DNA of 64,000 bases from contig NC_054553.1 of NCBI RefSeq assembly GCF_017654505.1, positions 11,420,049 through 11,484,048 of the forward strand. The letters are read 5' to 3'. The stretch is from Polyodon spathula (Eukaryota > Chordata > Actinopteri > Acipenseriformes > Polyodontidae). The translations under genes were made by a program, and so were the position numbers. The notes under the pieces were generated by a model, which was not told where the DNA came from, did no database searches, and saw only the letters and a list, made by a program, of their open reading frames with translations. Every line of letters begins with the position of its first letter. Within the stretch, counting starts at the first letter, position 1. Positions 12,144-25,464 of this stretch are shown here, in pieces.

Positions 12144-13111
12144 CAGTGTTGCCAGATTGGACAGGTTCACGCCCAATTGGGCTTGTATTTTTTGTATTCT
12201 GCGTGAAAAAATTGCTTTGGGCGGGTGCCAATTTTTTGGGCTAGTTTTGGGTATTTTTGCGGGTATTACATTTGGATATATTTTGAATAGTTTTAAAATA
12301 TTTACAATATTTTTAAGCAAAATACTAAGCTATTGATACACAACACTTAGTGTTTACATGACTGTTGCTAAATATTGTAACAATAACATGATTCAAAATC
12401 TGTCATGTCATGTACATTTCATTAATACTTTGTGCTACTAACATAGCACTTTCTAAAAGACATAGTCTGGTAAGAGACGTTACTGCAAATGAGAATTTGT
12501 TCTCCTGGGTTTTACTTGGTTATAGAAGATTAATGATTGATTGATTCATATCAGCGTTATTACACAATTCAAATAAAAGGCTAAGATTTTGTGCCCCCCC
12601 CCGCGTCACATAATAAGATACACAAACAGTACTATTGAATAACAGTTAGTTTTTGCAGGAAGCATTAATTAGTACACTTTTAAATTCGAAGGAAGTTCCA
12701 TAAACTCACCAGAGTGCCATCAATCAATAATAAACAAACATAGGCCTACCATTTTACTGTACACATTACAAATACATCTGTGTACTAATAATAAAAACCA
12801 AAAAATAGTATTTATATTAGTTTATCTCAATTGCTTGTGTCGATGATTATAAATGATAATTTAATTGATTTGGTTACCAAACAACCAAAAAAAGCCTTTC
12901 ATGGTTTTAAAATAAAAATTCTCTGACAGCATAGAAAATCTGTTTTTCCTCATTATTCCGCATCAAACGGATTCAACAAAGTTGCAATTGAAAATAGTGT
13001 GGTTGCTGTTTCTTACAATGGGGAACATCAGAGGTGATTGTGATGGGTGGGTTTTGGGTGGGTTTTCAGGAAGAAGTGGACAGGTTTTTATAAAAATAGT
13101 TGGCAACCCTG
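12144..13111. mobile_element. Possible non-autonomous hAT-like element
   Basis: The left end reads CAGTGTTGCCAGATTGG and the right end, on the minus strand, reads CAGGGTTGCCAACTATT, an imperfect inverted pair of hAT-like appearance. GGACAGGTT-like words lie just inside both ends. The 8-base flanks do not match, so a target duplication is not shown. There is no transposase. Confidence 0.35.
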
Positions 13112-13554
13112 CCACTGAGATGACTGACAGCGACCCCCAGCTATTCAGAGCGGAGCAGAGACGGAACAGACAGCATGTATAAAAACCACACAAACTAGAG
13201 AGGATTTCTAAATGATTAGTTTTGGTAAGAAAATAAAAAATAGCGAGTGGTTTTACAGACATTTTATCCTATGTAAATTTATTTCAGTTGAACTAATACC
13301 GAATAGTAGCAAGCCTAGTTATATTGTACTTTGCATTTACCATGGTTTGCCATGTTTTTTTTATTATACTTTACCATACCCCTCTGGGCTTTACAGTGTT
13401 TATCTATGCTTTTGCATGCTCTGTTACACTTTTCTATGCTTTTAGTATAAACTCTCAAGTCTTCTAAGGTATCTTTCATCTAGTTTTATGAATGGTTTGC
13501 CTACGAGTCCCTAATTGTTTTTGTTATTTTATTAACCAGGACGGTGATATCAAA

Positions 13555-16500
13555 ATGGCAGCCACAATCGTCTACGATTCTTCAGAGGCAGTGGAGCTCT
13601 GCTTGGACCGGTGCCTGTATCTGAAGCCCATTGCCAAGCTGGCGATCACAGTGATGCTTCCAGAATCAAGGGAGGCCAGCAAGACCGTCTCTAACTGGGA
13701 GGTGATAGCCAGGCTCAAGCAGATGGCTCAACCCCACCAATTCAACTCCATCCGGCTGTCCAGGAGCACCATGGAGTTTCTCCGCTTTGAGGGAGAGTTG
13801 GAAACCAAGAGTCTGGTCCACACGCTGCAGGCCAAGCTACACCAGAAGACAGTAGCAATCCAGGGCTTCTCTGATGGCTTGAGGGTCCTGGCTGTGGAAT
13901 CCCAAGTGGATTTTCCCACTCAAGAAGAATGGGAGTCTTTCTTTGGAGAAGAGAAGCCAGACACCATTCACTTGGAGGGGCTCCCCTGCAAGTGGTTTAC
14001 TTCTAAAGAGGCCAGAAGCGAGCGACCCAGTGAAGAAACCGTCAGGGAGGTTTTTGGACGATTTGGGCCTATCCGCAACATGGACATCCCCATGCTTGAT
14101 ATGTACAGGCAGGAGATGAGTGGCAGGAACTTCAGCTCTTTCGGTTTTGGAGGGCTGCACACCTTTGACATGTTTATCCAGTTTCAAGAACATGAGGATT
14201 TTGTCAAAGCCATGGAGGCGTTGAGAGGAATGAAGCTGATGTTTAAAGGGGAAGATGGAAAGGCACTGGCATGCAGCATGAAGGTAAGACCAGAATGCTG
14301 TTTGTGGTCTCCGTGGGATTGAACTAACTGGGCCCTCAAACCTTCATGGAGTCTAGAATTGTGTGTTATCAGCTGTGGGGTGGTACAGATTCTATGAAAA
14401 TATTAGTTCGACTTCAGGTATTTCTCATGTCTGCTTGTTGACTATCCAACATACATTTTCTGGATGCAGATATAGAGAGAAAAATGTGCCAGAACAAGAA
14501 AACAGAACACAAAAATGTTCAGTAATATTCACTTGAAAAGCTACCATAAACACCAGAACCATGCAGTGTGGAATGAATGTTTTATAGTGAAGTGTGTGTA
14601 AGACAGATACGGCTTTGATAGTTTTTACTGCTTTATGACTACAAACTCACTGGTTTTTGTTTTTATTTTATTTTATTTTTTTATTTTATTTATTTATTTT
14701 TTTATTACTCTTGAAATAAATACTTTGGTATTTAAGTTGGTTGTGGGGTTGGGATTAGTTAAGTGAACTTGCACCCTGATTTATGAAGGGAAACTGTAGC
14801 TATTTTAAGCCTTTGATCAATTATATAGACAAATTAAATGGCCAGCTCTTTGATATCATACTTTTTGCACTAATGCAAACTATAAACACATTAAACACAT
14901 TCTTATTAGAGTACGTTGCAGGCACTCGACAACTTAATCACGGAGGGGTGGTTTTATAGCCCCTGTTTTAGTAGTAGTCTTGAATTATCCAGTGTTAACT
15001 TGGGTAAGTCTGTGAAACCAGCCATGAATCATCAGTGTGCAGATGTTTATAACGCCTGGGTCCTACTTTCCAAGCATGTAAACTGTGTGTTTCCAAAGCA
15101 TGTTCTGTGCAGGTCTTGCAGCTGATTTTCTGATGTTCAGGAATCTGATGCTAGAGCTGTGCAGATCTGTTCAGAGTTTGCTCTGTGTTGGTGCAGGTGA
15201 CCTTTGACACGACAAGCCACCTGAGTGAGGCGGCGCTGGAGAGGCGCGGGTACGAGAGACAGCAGCTCAGGAAGCTGGAGAAACAGAGGCAGCAGGAGAA
15301 GCTCAGAGAGAAGGAGCAAGAGGAGGCAGAGAGGTACACTGGATACTGCTGGGGTGACATGTATTTCAATATACTACTTCCTTGAGGGGTCGTCTCACCT
15401 CTCGTTAACATAACATACTCACTGTGGTCTCGTTAACATAATGTACTGTAACATACTGGTCTGTCTGGTGTGACTGTTCTGAGCTGTATAGCGAGGTTCT
15501 GGTATAACGTTTTGTCCAGTCTCAGGTCAGGTGAAAATTATTGCTTTATTTACAGAGTTAAAGATTTCCCTCACAACCAGTTTGTCTTTGAACAAAACTA
15601 ACAAAAAAAAACAAAAAAAAACCTCCCATTCTGAACTTCTAACTAAACACCCTTGAGTTTTTCCTCACCAGTGTCAGGTTTCCCTGCCTAAACCAAGAAG
15701 GCTAATCCATTTCCCTGCTATTTCGTTGTAACTATTTTTAATCACTTGAGTTTTCAAACAACCACTCTTTCTTGTGTCTTGTCATGCAGCTTTTTTGACT
15801 CAACTCTCCACCCGATCAAGACAAAAACCTGAGTTTAAATACATAATAATTGAGCTGTTTCACCAATCTTTATTGCAATCCACACACTCAGTTGCTTATA
15901 ATGATTGCTTATGCAGCTCAGCTTCTTATCAATGTTTGGGGCGTATACTAGCGGCTTCCAATGAACATCGATAGTACAGGCAGTCCTCACAGTTACGACA
16001 CAATTGGTTCCTGAAAGTTGCGTTGTAAGTCGAAGCACATTTTCCCGTAGGAACAGAGTTAGAAATTGGGGTTATGTTCCTGACTCTTCAGCCAGGTAAT
16101 ATAGTTTTACAGAAATGACCCGTTATATTGTACTCATGCAAATATTTATTTAAATCTTTACACTCAGACTGGTGATTACATGCATATTACTCAGACACCT
16201 ACCTGGCTTGTTTAAAAGTACAGACTCTGGGGATTCCAAAGATGTGTGTGTATGTGGGACTCCTAGTAGGAAATACGATCGCCTGAAGTTAAGCCCCTCA
16301 TCGTGTGACAGAGTTCACAGCTTAGGTTTCGTTTTGAGTCAATTGCTCTTATCAGACATTGTTAACGGCAAATAAATAATTAAAAAAAAAAAAAAAGTTA
16401 CATGCATTAAAAAAAAAAAAAAAACAAACAAAAAAACCCACTAGACTAAGTCAGGGTGACCACGGCAGGTACTGCGGTTCGGACACTGAGCTGCGCACGT

Positions 16501-19363
16501 GATGCATGGCTCAGGTCTCGCCGTGTCTTAAATGCCGTATCAGTGTCATAAAGTCGAAGCAGGGTAATAATGCAAACGAGTTGTACGTTGAGGATTGCCT
16601 GTAGTACACCTTTTCAGTGTGACAATGGGAATAAAGCATTCATTCAGTGGCTAACATGCCATTCCTCTGTAACCCTGTTACGATACCCAAAGGTCCATTA
16701 TTGCTTTGCTGATCTTTTAGTTTTCCAGATTTAATCAGGCTTCTGCCAAGTCAGTGTTCCATCATAACTGAAAACAGTGTATTAGTGGAGGTCTCTAACA
16801 GTAAAGTATGGTATACTGTATGTTTTGTCAGCATGGTATAACCCAGATCTATTGAATCCGGAATGAATTGGTGAGTACTGTACTTGGTCCACCCACCTCA
16901 TTAAGGAGGGCACCCCGCCACAGGTCTGTCAAACTAAGATCAACTGCATTTGTGAGAATTACATACTAATGAGAGGTGATTCAAATGTATTTAAAGTCTT
17001 GAATACTAACCTTTTGTAAAATGTGCTCAGTTTACATTTCTAAAATAAAATCTCGCAGAATTTAACATGTTCCACTGTGCACTAAATATAATTTAATTTC
17101 GGATTGCTGATTGGACTGTTTGAGAATAAAGGCAGAAGAACTCTTTGTTTTCATGTATTTACATTTTCTAGAAGGAGGAAGGAAGCCCAGCGTGAAAAGA
17201 GAAGGCAGGAGAAGCTGAGAAAGCGAGCGCAGAGACGGAGAGACCCGGAGGAGAGAGGTCTCCCGAGGAGTGGCATGCCTTTCAAAGCTGAAGAAGACCA
17301 GGAGGAGGAAGAGAGGATGGAGGTAGATATTTGGGAGGAGAGGAAGCTGGTGTTGGCACTGAGGCGGCTACAGTCCATCAGGCTTCTTGCTGCGCTGCTT
17401 GAAAAAGCTCAAGTACGTAGACCTCTGTTTCCATTGGGGCCACTTACCATTAATATAACTCTTTAAAGAGGAAATAGTCTTGAATTCTGGGTTTCCAATT
17501 TAATGCAGTTTTACAGGAACAATGTAGCTTTTTTTATAAGGAAGATTTCAATTTTAAACCAAAGGGAGGGTAGAACATTGAGAAATTCCATTCTCATAAA
17601 GTCAACACTTTTTCTTTATACAGCATCTTGAAAAACTGAAGATCAAAAGCAATGTAACCAAACCAGAAAAGGATCTACCACAGAGTTTCCCAGAAGAACA
17701 CTTAGAAGAACAAACCACCAGTGAGAACTGGGCACATGGGAAAGCAAACAAACTCCATGTGGGTCAACCAGCCACAGTGGTGTCTGGTCACCTTTCAGAG
17801 GTCCTAGACGGGGACCATTCCACTGCTTTTGATAAACACACTGGTGAAGGTTTTGATTATGGACCCATAAAAATAACCATTAACCAGAACCAACAAGCCA
17901 GGGATCCTACCCCAACCTCCAAGCCACATTCCTATTCCAGTGATGGGATGGGTGGCCGTTTGTTTGACCTGGACTACTCTTGCATGGGAAAGCCATCCAA
18001 ACGGCGCAGAAAAGAAAAGATTTATGAATCGGAAGAGTTTTTGAATTATTTATTAAACCATTATTCCTACCCAAGCTATGCCCGATTTTACCCCAGCCCT
18101 CACCCTGGTTCGGATCAGGCCTCAGGGTGGGACAGAATGGTATCTAATAATGGAAACAGCTTCCAAATAAGCCTGAGGAACACAGACGGCAAATATTGTA
18201 CTGAAGTCTGTATCAGTCAAAATGAAGGGCAGGCAGGGAGCAACACGGAGGATCGTTACAAATGGAAAATCACCATCAAAGCGACTGAGCCACTGCAGAG
18301 GGGCTTGGGAACTAAAGACAGCAGGTTAAAGGGTTGCAGCAGGGAATTTCAGGTACAGTGGAACGAGTCCAGCCTGCATGCAGAGGAGGAAGGCTTAGAG
18401 CAGTCCAACTGTAATAAGGGCTTGTATAAAAAGACTCCAGTGAAAGGTTTCAGAGTAAACAAGACCGAACATCGCAGAGAGAGTGCAAAGGACAGCGAAT
18501 GTGCCTCGTTCCCTGCTGACCCTTTGCATCAAACAAGAACTGATCTGAAGGACTTCTTTGAAGAGATAAACAGTGCTTCTGAGTTCACTGGTGAGGAATA
18601 CCAGTGGCAAAATAAGTATGTCCACATGAAAAGCAGGGATTTTAAAGAACAAAGCAGTGGGCCCAAAACAAAGAAAATAATTGGTAAAGCGGCTATCTTT
18701 GGATATGGAAGCAGGATTGAGGAGGAATCTGAAGGTCAAGGGCAGACGGCTGAGCATGACATTCTGCAACTTGACGACGGCTCTTTCTTGAGCAGTAAAT
18801 CATTGACAGCCTGCGATCCAAAGAAGATGAAAAAAAAGCGAAAGAAATCCAAAGGGGAAGGAAGAGGCAGTGCGGCAGGTGTGGGTCAGGTGAGTAAGAA
18901 AAGAAAGAAGAGGAGGAAGGACAAAAAGAAAGAGTGTGAAGTCTCAGCAAGCAGGTGCAACAGCGAAAACGAAGAACGCAGAAAAAAACACAAGAGCATG
19001 AAGCAGGACAAGCACAGACATCAGAAAATCAAGGGTGAGTTTTCTTCCAGGGACAATACAGAAAAATGCAAACGGTCCAGGGAGCAGTGCATGTCAGAAA
19101 AATGGGCATACCAGTACCACAAGCCTGACTATTGGGGGAATGGCTTTGGGGATGCTTATGACTGCAGTGAGGAGTTTGAGGGCTGTAACTATTACAGTAA
19201 AAAAGGTTGGCAGCGTTACAACGGCTTGGAGGAATACGCTGGTAAAACTGCAAACGCTGCAGCACAGAAATATGACCGGTATGCTCATAACCAGTTAGAC
19301 CAACTTTACCAGGAGACTGGCACAGGGATAAAGGATGGATATGAAGAAAAGAAACAAGATTGA
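13555..19363 (+). CDS. AKAP17B: A-kinase anchoring protein 17B (XE7/SFRS17A family), four coding exons
   Basis: Coding exons are 13555-14283, 15197-15333, 17172-17412 and 17624-19363, all with GT-AG junctions in phase, giving 948 residues. Residues 1-130 form the XE7-family N-terminal domain (MAATIVYDSSEAVEL). An RRM-like domain follows at about 137-243 (DTIHLEGLPCKWF, then RGMKLMFKGEDGKA). Residues 270-370 are highly charged coiled coil (RQQEKLREKEQEEAE) ending in the amphipathic helix LQSIRLLAALLEKA. The last exon alone encodes 579 residues, with lysine-rich nuclear-localisation-like tracts such as KMKKKRKKSK. AKAP17A, the better-known paralogue, anchors protein kinase A in splicing speckles; a similar role here is inferred. 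I call it 17B rather than 17A because of its place beside PGRMC1 and its non-RS C terminus. The ATG is the first after the exon acceptor, in good context. Confidence 0.87.
14284..15196 (+). other. AKAP17B intron between coding exons 1 and 2
   Basis: The donor is GTAAGA at 14284 and the acceptor GTGCAG ends at 15196. A TTTTA/TTTA low-complexity tract occupies about 14660-14710. No other feature was recognised. Confidence 0.8.
15334..17171 (+). other. AKAP17B intron between coding exons 2 and 3
   Basis: The donor is GTACAC at 15334 and the acceptor TTCTAG ends at 17171. It hosts a pogo-type MITE at 15977-16601; the rest has no recognised content. Confidence 0.8.
15977..16601. mobile_element. 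Non-autonomous pogo/Tigger-type MITE
   Basis: The left end CAGGCAGTCCTCACAGTTACG mirrors the right end, which on the minus strand reads CAGGCAATCCTCAACGTACAA. Both sides abut TA (15975-15976 and 16602-16603), the target duplication of Tc1/mariner/pogo elements. Inside the left end come GTTGTAAGTCGAA-type words familiar from Tigger elements. At 625 bp it carries no transposase and contains two A-runs near 16381 and 16410. Confidence 0.75.
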
Positions 19364-19549
19364 GACTTCCTGATTGAACGTCTCTTCCTGAGTCTCAGTT
19401 TATATATGAAGGTACAGGGCCTGTCTGCCTTAAACTCACAATGTTCAACCTTACTTTGTTTTTTTGTTTTTGTGTAGTTTTGAAAGAATCACATGTTTTA
19501 GAAAACATGTATTTTCATTTTATAACATGGCAACTGGTACTACACTTGG
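19364..19549 (+). other. AKAP17B 3' flank, probable 3' UTR
   Basis: This is the sequence after the AKAP17B stop. No consensus AATAAA was found before the piggyBac-type element, so the transcript end is not located. Confidence 0.45.
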
Positions 19550-20711
19550 TTAACACTAGAACTACTGGATTTTTGAACTACCTAGAACCGCCACGTGGGT
19601 CACTTTGACCCATACATTTTAAAACTGCGTTGTTGTGAAAATGAGAGACATACTATTTGATACAACTGAAAAGCTTTATTCATGAACGTCCTATCTAACA
19701 TTTGCATTGCAGAAACACTGCATTTGAATGGAAAATTAAACATAAAAGGCTTTATTTTTAAAATGAGTGAAAAAAATATAATAAAATACACATTTCAAAA
19801 GAAACGGGTATGTTCAAATACCCATGTGCAGGTGTAAACACGTATATGTACACACTAAACTATAAAACCAAAATCATTGTTTCTAATACTACATAAAAAT
19901 AAAATATAACACTACTTCCGTTATGACAGCTGCGTTGTACTCTATGGAGTAGCGTACGCGTCAGCCAGCTGACTGTGCCTGCATCCAGGAGCTGTGTTGT
20001 AAACACAGACGCAGTTCCATCGAACACTATTGTGTAAACATGTGTAAACTGGTACATACAAACCTGTAAAACCGAAATGTTTTTCTTTTTCTAAAAGTAA
20101 TATAAAGAAAAGAAAGCATAACATACATTTCACAGACGCAAGTTGTTATCCTACCTGTCAATTCAGTTTGCTGGGTGCATCTGAGTGCAGCTTGCCATAT
20201 TCCAGTCAAAATGACTACTTTGGAGAGTAAATATTTCCTTCCCAGCTGCATTTGTGTAACAAAACGAAGGATTGTTGTCTCCCAGAGAAATAAAACTAGG
20301 CTTTCACTGAGTTGGCATTTTAACAAATCCACAATTATAGCAATCTCTATCTTGTAGTCAGTCTACAAACAAAGAAAGGCTTGAAAAAAAAAAAAAAAAC
20401 ATGTGCTAGGAGGAGGAGGCATACCTTGTTTGCTGCATTTACAAAAAAATAGAATATCTTACGTTATATTAAAAAAAAAGACACGTATTGTAATGCCTGG
20501 GTCACCTTGACGCGCGTGACAGTTCCAGGTAGAACTATTTAAAATGTTATCATTTTTGCGATTCTGGCTATCAAACGCCGTCAGGATATTTAATTCATAT
20601 ATTTAGGAAAAGTCAAAAACGGACACACACATACGATTTACAACGGAAGAGTAATTAACATTTTACATGCAAAATGGGTCAAACTGACCAGCATGACAGT
20701 TCTAGTGTTAA
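19550..20711. mobile_element. Non-autonomous piggyBac-type MITE
   Basis: TTAA occurs at both ends (19550-19553 and 20708-20711), the target duplication specific to piggyBac elements. Just inside, CACTAGAACT begins the left terminal repeat and the same ten bases begin the right one on the minus strand. Sub-terminal GGGTCA / TGACCC words recur at about 19598, 20500 and 20675. The 1.16-kb interior has no recognisable transposase. Confidence 0.8.
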
Positions 20712-22640
20712 AGACATCTGTGTTTGCAAGCCATGCTTTAGACTGTCTTGCACTTTCTGGGCCATCTCACCTGAAGGGAATAATTGTGTCCATCCCTTCA
20801 CTGGCTTCTTTCCTGTCAATAACCAATCCGATGCTTCCCCTATTGACTGACATACATGCAAGGAAGTGAAACATGAACAAGGAAGTGAAACACTAACAGA
20901 CTTCCTGGAAGATCTTCGTGTAGTACCAGATACCATGTTTTAAAATGAAATTGCATGTTTACTGCAACTTTCTTTATAAACACCACTTTTGAGACTTATG
21001 TAGTTAATGGAAGTGAAAAATGGGTCATTTATGGAATTATTTTGTTTGCTACAATTACTTGCAGTTTAAACGTAATACCTTGGGGTTACAATTTGTATTA
21101 AATGACGTTTGGTGCTGCAGCTCCTTCACATTACAAACCGTCACACAATGCAGCACTGTTTGCATTTCCAGGGAAACAAAAACCCACCCTCAGATTCCTT
21201 TCAGGAAGCTCGCCTTTGCCCTTGCACTGAATGCTAAATTAAAATGAATAAATCCTGGTGTGTCATTGTCAGCCCCATATCCTTTTATATGGCTTAAAAT
21301 AAATGGTCTTGCTTCTTATTAGCACTAGACAAATTATCTCTTGGTTCTGATGCATATTTGCAAGAAAAAAGAAAAGAAAAAAAAACTTTCTGTAGCATGA
21401 GTTGAAGTAGCAAACCAGTCTTCAGCAACATGACACAAAGAGAGGGCAAAGATAATGAACCTGATGCCAATAGGAGGTGTTAATACTCATAGAAGTACCT
21501 GGCTGGCAGTCACAATGGGGAATCTACAACTTTTGATGATACAAAATAACAAAACTAAGTTTGTTGAATTAGTGCAACAAAACAGGTATTGCAAGTAGTA
21601 TTACCTATAGATGTGACAGGAATGCAGTTTTCTGCTTGGTTCTCTTACAGTAGAGAGAATGGAGTAACGGACATCTGGAATGAAGACAGTTAGGGCTCTC
21701 AGGTTATGTACAATTTCTTTATTGGTACCACAGAGTGTGAATTCTATTGCTCATCTTGTCTCATGTCCCTTATGTTACACATATGTCTGAAAACTATTGT
21801 GATCGGTTGGTTATAGCAAAATTTTAATTGAATGAATGAATTACAATTCCTGTTTCATGACCAGCTTCACAATTCAAAACTAAATAGTCTTCTCAAAAAG
21901 AGATTACAATAGATAAATAATACTAAGTGAGAGTGAGTGAAAGGTGAGATAAGGAGAGGAGCAGGTTAGTGCATCACGAGAGATGTTTACACCACATCAC
22001 CTGGGGGTGGAACCAAACCCTAACCTAAGAATCCCTACAAACATGATACCAGCTGAAGACACAGATAGAGAAGTGTCTGTCAGTTTATTTTTCTACATGG
22101 TGAGAATGTATAGAAACATTGTAGGGACAATATAGACCTTATTAAAATTTTGAGAACATGAAAAAAAGTGAATGTTGAAGTGTCCTTTGTGTCTATGGCA
22201 ATGTTCTATTACAGCTGTTTGGAAAAGAAAGCAGTGTTGTGCTGTGGTTTGCTGTGTATGTGTAAATAACGTTTAATACGACTGGTACAAGAGTCTTGCA
22301 TTACCGCTCTCTGGAAAGCTGAGGTCAGTTTGTGGAAGGGTTTTGGGAATTCCACACTACATGCAACCCAGAGTCTGTATTGAATATTTCATCCTGGTGT
22401 TTCCCTACACCTACATAAGGGGCTATATATGTGCATTAACCCATGAAATGAGTTACATTTTGTTAAATGTTTATATATTTTTGAACAACTTTTTATGTTG
22501 GGCATGCAATTAATAAAATGTACTTCAGTATCTCTTGAGACAGTCAGAGTAAAGCTGGGTGTTGTTAACAAACTATGAATGAAAGAAAGAAAGTTTTTAT
22601 ATATATATAAAACATCATCATTGAAATCATATGTAAAGAA
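20712..22640. other. Intergenic DNA without recognised gene
   Basis: No convincing coding frame or RNA gene was found. Confidence 0.5.
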
Positions 22641-22651
22641 AAGGCAGCATA

Positions 22652-23048
22652 GGGGTCCCCGAGTGGCTAGTCTAGTAAAAGTACGGCAGTGTGGTGCGCA
22701 GGTTAGTTTCCCGTCTTCACTGGGGATTGCAGAGGGAGCGTCGCATTGGCTCTCGCTCTCCCACGGGTTAGAGGCAAAATGTGAAAGGACTGTTTCTGCT
22801 TATCGGGTTACAGAGGACCCTGCTGGGCAGGTGCCTGATGAGCCCAAGCAGGCTGGTGTTTGTCTTCCAGAGTCCGGTAGTTCGCCAACATCTGCTCTCG
22901 AGTTCCTGGGTGTAGAAGAGGAAATTGGCTTGATCATGGGATTGGAGGACACCCACTGAACCATCAGTTCTCCTAAGCTGTGTGGGGAATTGCTGTGACG
23001 AGGGATCCTAATTGGGCATTCTAAATAGGGGAGAAAATGGGGGGGTTA
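22652..23048 (+). repeat. tRNA-derived SINE (type 1)
   Basis: The head GGTCCCCGAGTGGCTAG resembles an RNA polymerase III A box, and a weak B-box-like stretch (GGGGATTGCAGAGGG) follows about 65 bases later. The 3' end shares the words ATTGGGCAT..CTAAATAGGGGAGAAAA with the 26-kb SINE tail (ATTGGGCACACTAAATTGGGGAGAAAA). That implies a common partner LINE, while the head differs. It finishes in a G- and A-rich tail. Confidence 0.65.
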
Positions 23049-23820
23049 AAAAAAGAGAGAAACGGCAGCACTCAAATGAGCAAGCAGGGGTAGAGGCACC
23101 TTCGCTCTGAAGGACAAGTTTCTGAATCGGGCATTCGAGCTGCGGCTTGCTTCTTAACAGAATGTAACATTCTTCCTGGATAGAGCCCTTAATAGGTTAA
23201 TGCATTTAGAGATACGTTAATTGTGTTCTGTCAGTGTAAAAACATGAATTTACTGTATATTTTTAAGGCTGTGTATTTCAGAGATAAATTACATACTGTA
23301 TTTTATCTGTGTGTGTTGTAAAATTAAAAGCTTTAACATTGGCCAAGGGGTTTCAATTTGTGTGAGTCATACCAAACACTTGAAGACAGAACCAGGATTC
23401 CAAGATATTTGGCAAAGACGTGAAGACCCCTAAGGAACTGACAGGGCCATTGTTGCCAAAGGGTTTGACAATGCACATAAGTTAATGACTACCTCTATGC
23501 ATAGATCACGATTGGTTAATAAAGAATGTCCTTTCAACGTCCCATTTTTTGTTAAATATTTCAAGGTTGAGGTATTGGATTCCATAGACTCATAGGGATG
23601 CATGTCCATGGTGCTTCAGCCATTTTGGGAAATCCATACGCCATACAACTTTGTGAAAAAACAGTGTACGGTTCCAGTTGTACTGGAGGTTGATTATTTC
23701 ATTATGCCCCACACATCTACCACAGACATAATTTAATATTCAAAAGATATAATGTTCCCCATTAGAGCAGCACTTTTCTTTTGAAGGAGAACTTTAAATT
23801 AAAAAGTTAAAATGGAGGGG
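23049..23820. other. Intergenic DNA without recognised gene
   Basis: No convincing coding frame, RNA gene or repeat end was found. Confidence 0.45.
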
Positions 23821-23849
23821 GTCACGTGATGGCCTAGCAGAGTGGATGT

Positions 23850-24310
23850 GAGAGAAACATGCTCCTGATATTTTGATCGCAACCTGCCACCATCTGTCCT
23901 CCTGTTCAATCCTGATATAAAAAGCAATACAATATTAAGAACAATGTCTTTAGGTGATTACTGGGCCAATTCTACCAAGAATAATATAAAATCAACAAAG
24001 AAAAACTCGGAAACTAGGAGAGCCACATGACAACAAGGAGACGAGTAAGATGGTGACCGTTGCTGTATACCTGAAGCCTTAATTTCACAAATTGTTCAAG
24101 AAATCTCCACACGAATTGAAAGCATACTGGATGCAAAACTGAAACATGTTATTAGTTCAGTTGACTCACTAAAGGCATTGACTGCTGAATCCAATAAAAG
24201 GATTCAAGCGACAGAAGAACGTATATCTTTAATGGAGATAGTGATCGAGATAAATGCATCATGTCTGCTGAGAAACAACAAAAGCTGCAGGAGCGAGGAG
24301 TCTGAGTAAA
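23850..24310 (+). pseudogene. L1-like LINE ORF1 fragment
   Basis: In interrupted frames this stretch encodes ISTRIESILDAKLKHVISSV followed by SNKRIQATEERISLMEI. This coiled-coil, heptad-like text is typical of the N-terminal half of fish L1 ORF1 proteins (nucleic-acid chaperones of the LINE particle). Frameshifts and stops break it. It lies upstream of, and in the same direction as, the ORF2 pieces, which supports the call. Confidence 0.4.
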
Positions 24311-24534
24311 TTACCAATACTTTTTTGAAAGATGGATCTTGACAAACAAGTTTGTAAATCACTCTTTTTGATAGTTACAGTTCTTTATTGTTGTTTATAA
24401 TGCTGGGTTGGTCTTCAAAGTGGTGTGATACTTGCATCATATTCCTTGTTGATTGATAATGGCTGATAAAGCGGGATTAAGGGGGGGTTAACCATCTGTG
24501 AACAGGATGACTTTGCAGGGGTGACGTCAGACCA

Positions 24535-25135
24535 GAAGGACGAAGAACAACAAAGGTATGGCATGAATCTGTGACGCTACGACGTCCAGTTTTATTAAAT
24601 AACAACAAACGATTGAAACAAAAACAGCACACCAAAACAGGACATGGCACTTGCGGCCAAATTAAAAAGGTAAACAAAACGGACAACACTAAACAAGACA
24701 GTGGACGAACAAACAAATACCGTGCTGGCACTTCCAGCAACCTGTAGCAATTGTTATTTTTAATCTAAAAAACTCCAATCTCTCACTCACGAACACACAA
24801 CACCGAGTGTGTGAAAACTTGCAGCGGTTATGCAGCTGTTTCGTGACTCAATTGCTAATCAATCATTCAATTGGAGTCGCGGTACAACTGCACGTGAATT
24901 AATAAAAGCGCAATTCCCCGTGCTCACATATTATTTTACCTGCAGGTGAAGTGCTGTGCAGTCCTTGTGCCTACATACAAATATACATTTTAAACACTTG
25001 TGCTCGTAACCCATATTTATATCCCTTGTAAACACCAACATTAACACACTACATACAACATAAAACACTGATAAACATAAAGGCACGGGACACTCCGCCA
25101 CTGTCCCATTAAAAGGAAAAAAAATCTTAGATTTT
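24535..25135 (-). repeat. Possible solo LTR or LTR-like fragment between LINE pieces
   Basis: The stretch separates ORF1-like from ORF2-like LINE sequence. On the minus strand it has promoter-like text near 24900 and TTTAATAAAACTGG near 24590, a position suiting an LTR polyadenylation signal. Terminal TG..CA and a target duplication were not pinned down. Confidence 0.27.
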
Positions 25136-25202
25136 CTTAAGAAAAAGCATGCTCGCATTGCTTTTCTAGAGGAGTCACTAAAATAATAACATGACAAAGT
25201 CA

Positions 25203-25402
25203 AAAGGGAATGGGTAGGGCAAGTGTATTCTTATACATCTAAAAGTAGAGGAGTGATAATTTTAATACATACAAATGTCCCGTCTAGTATTGAGGAATGT
25301 ATAAAAGACACACAGTGTAGATATGTAGATATGTACTGATCAAGGGGTCTCTTTATGGTGAGCCAGTTGTTCTGGGCAATATTATATATAGATATATATA
25401 TG

Positions 25403-25464
<62 letters not shown>

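Noticed and set aside
12136..13119. 8-bp target duplication for the possible hAT-like element
   Set aside because: The flanks AACGAGAG and CCACTGAG differ, so the element call stays weak.
18395..19298. Open frames overlapping the last AKAP17B exon on both strands
   Set aside because: They overlap a well-supported coding exon and have no recognisable domains.
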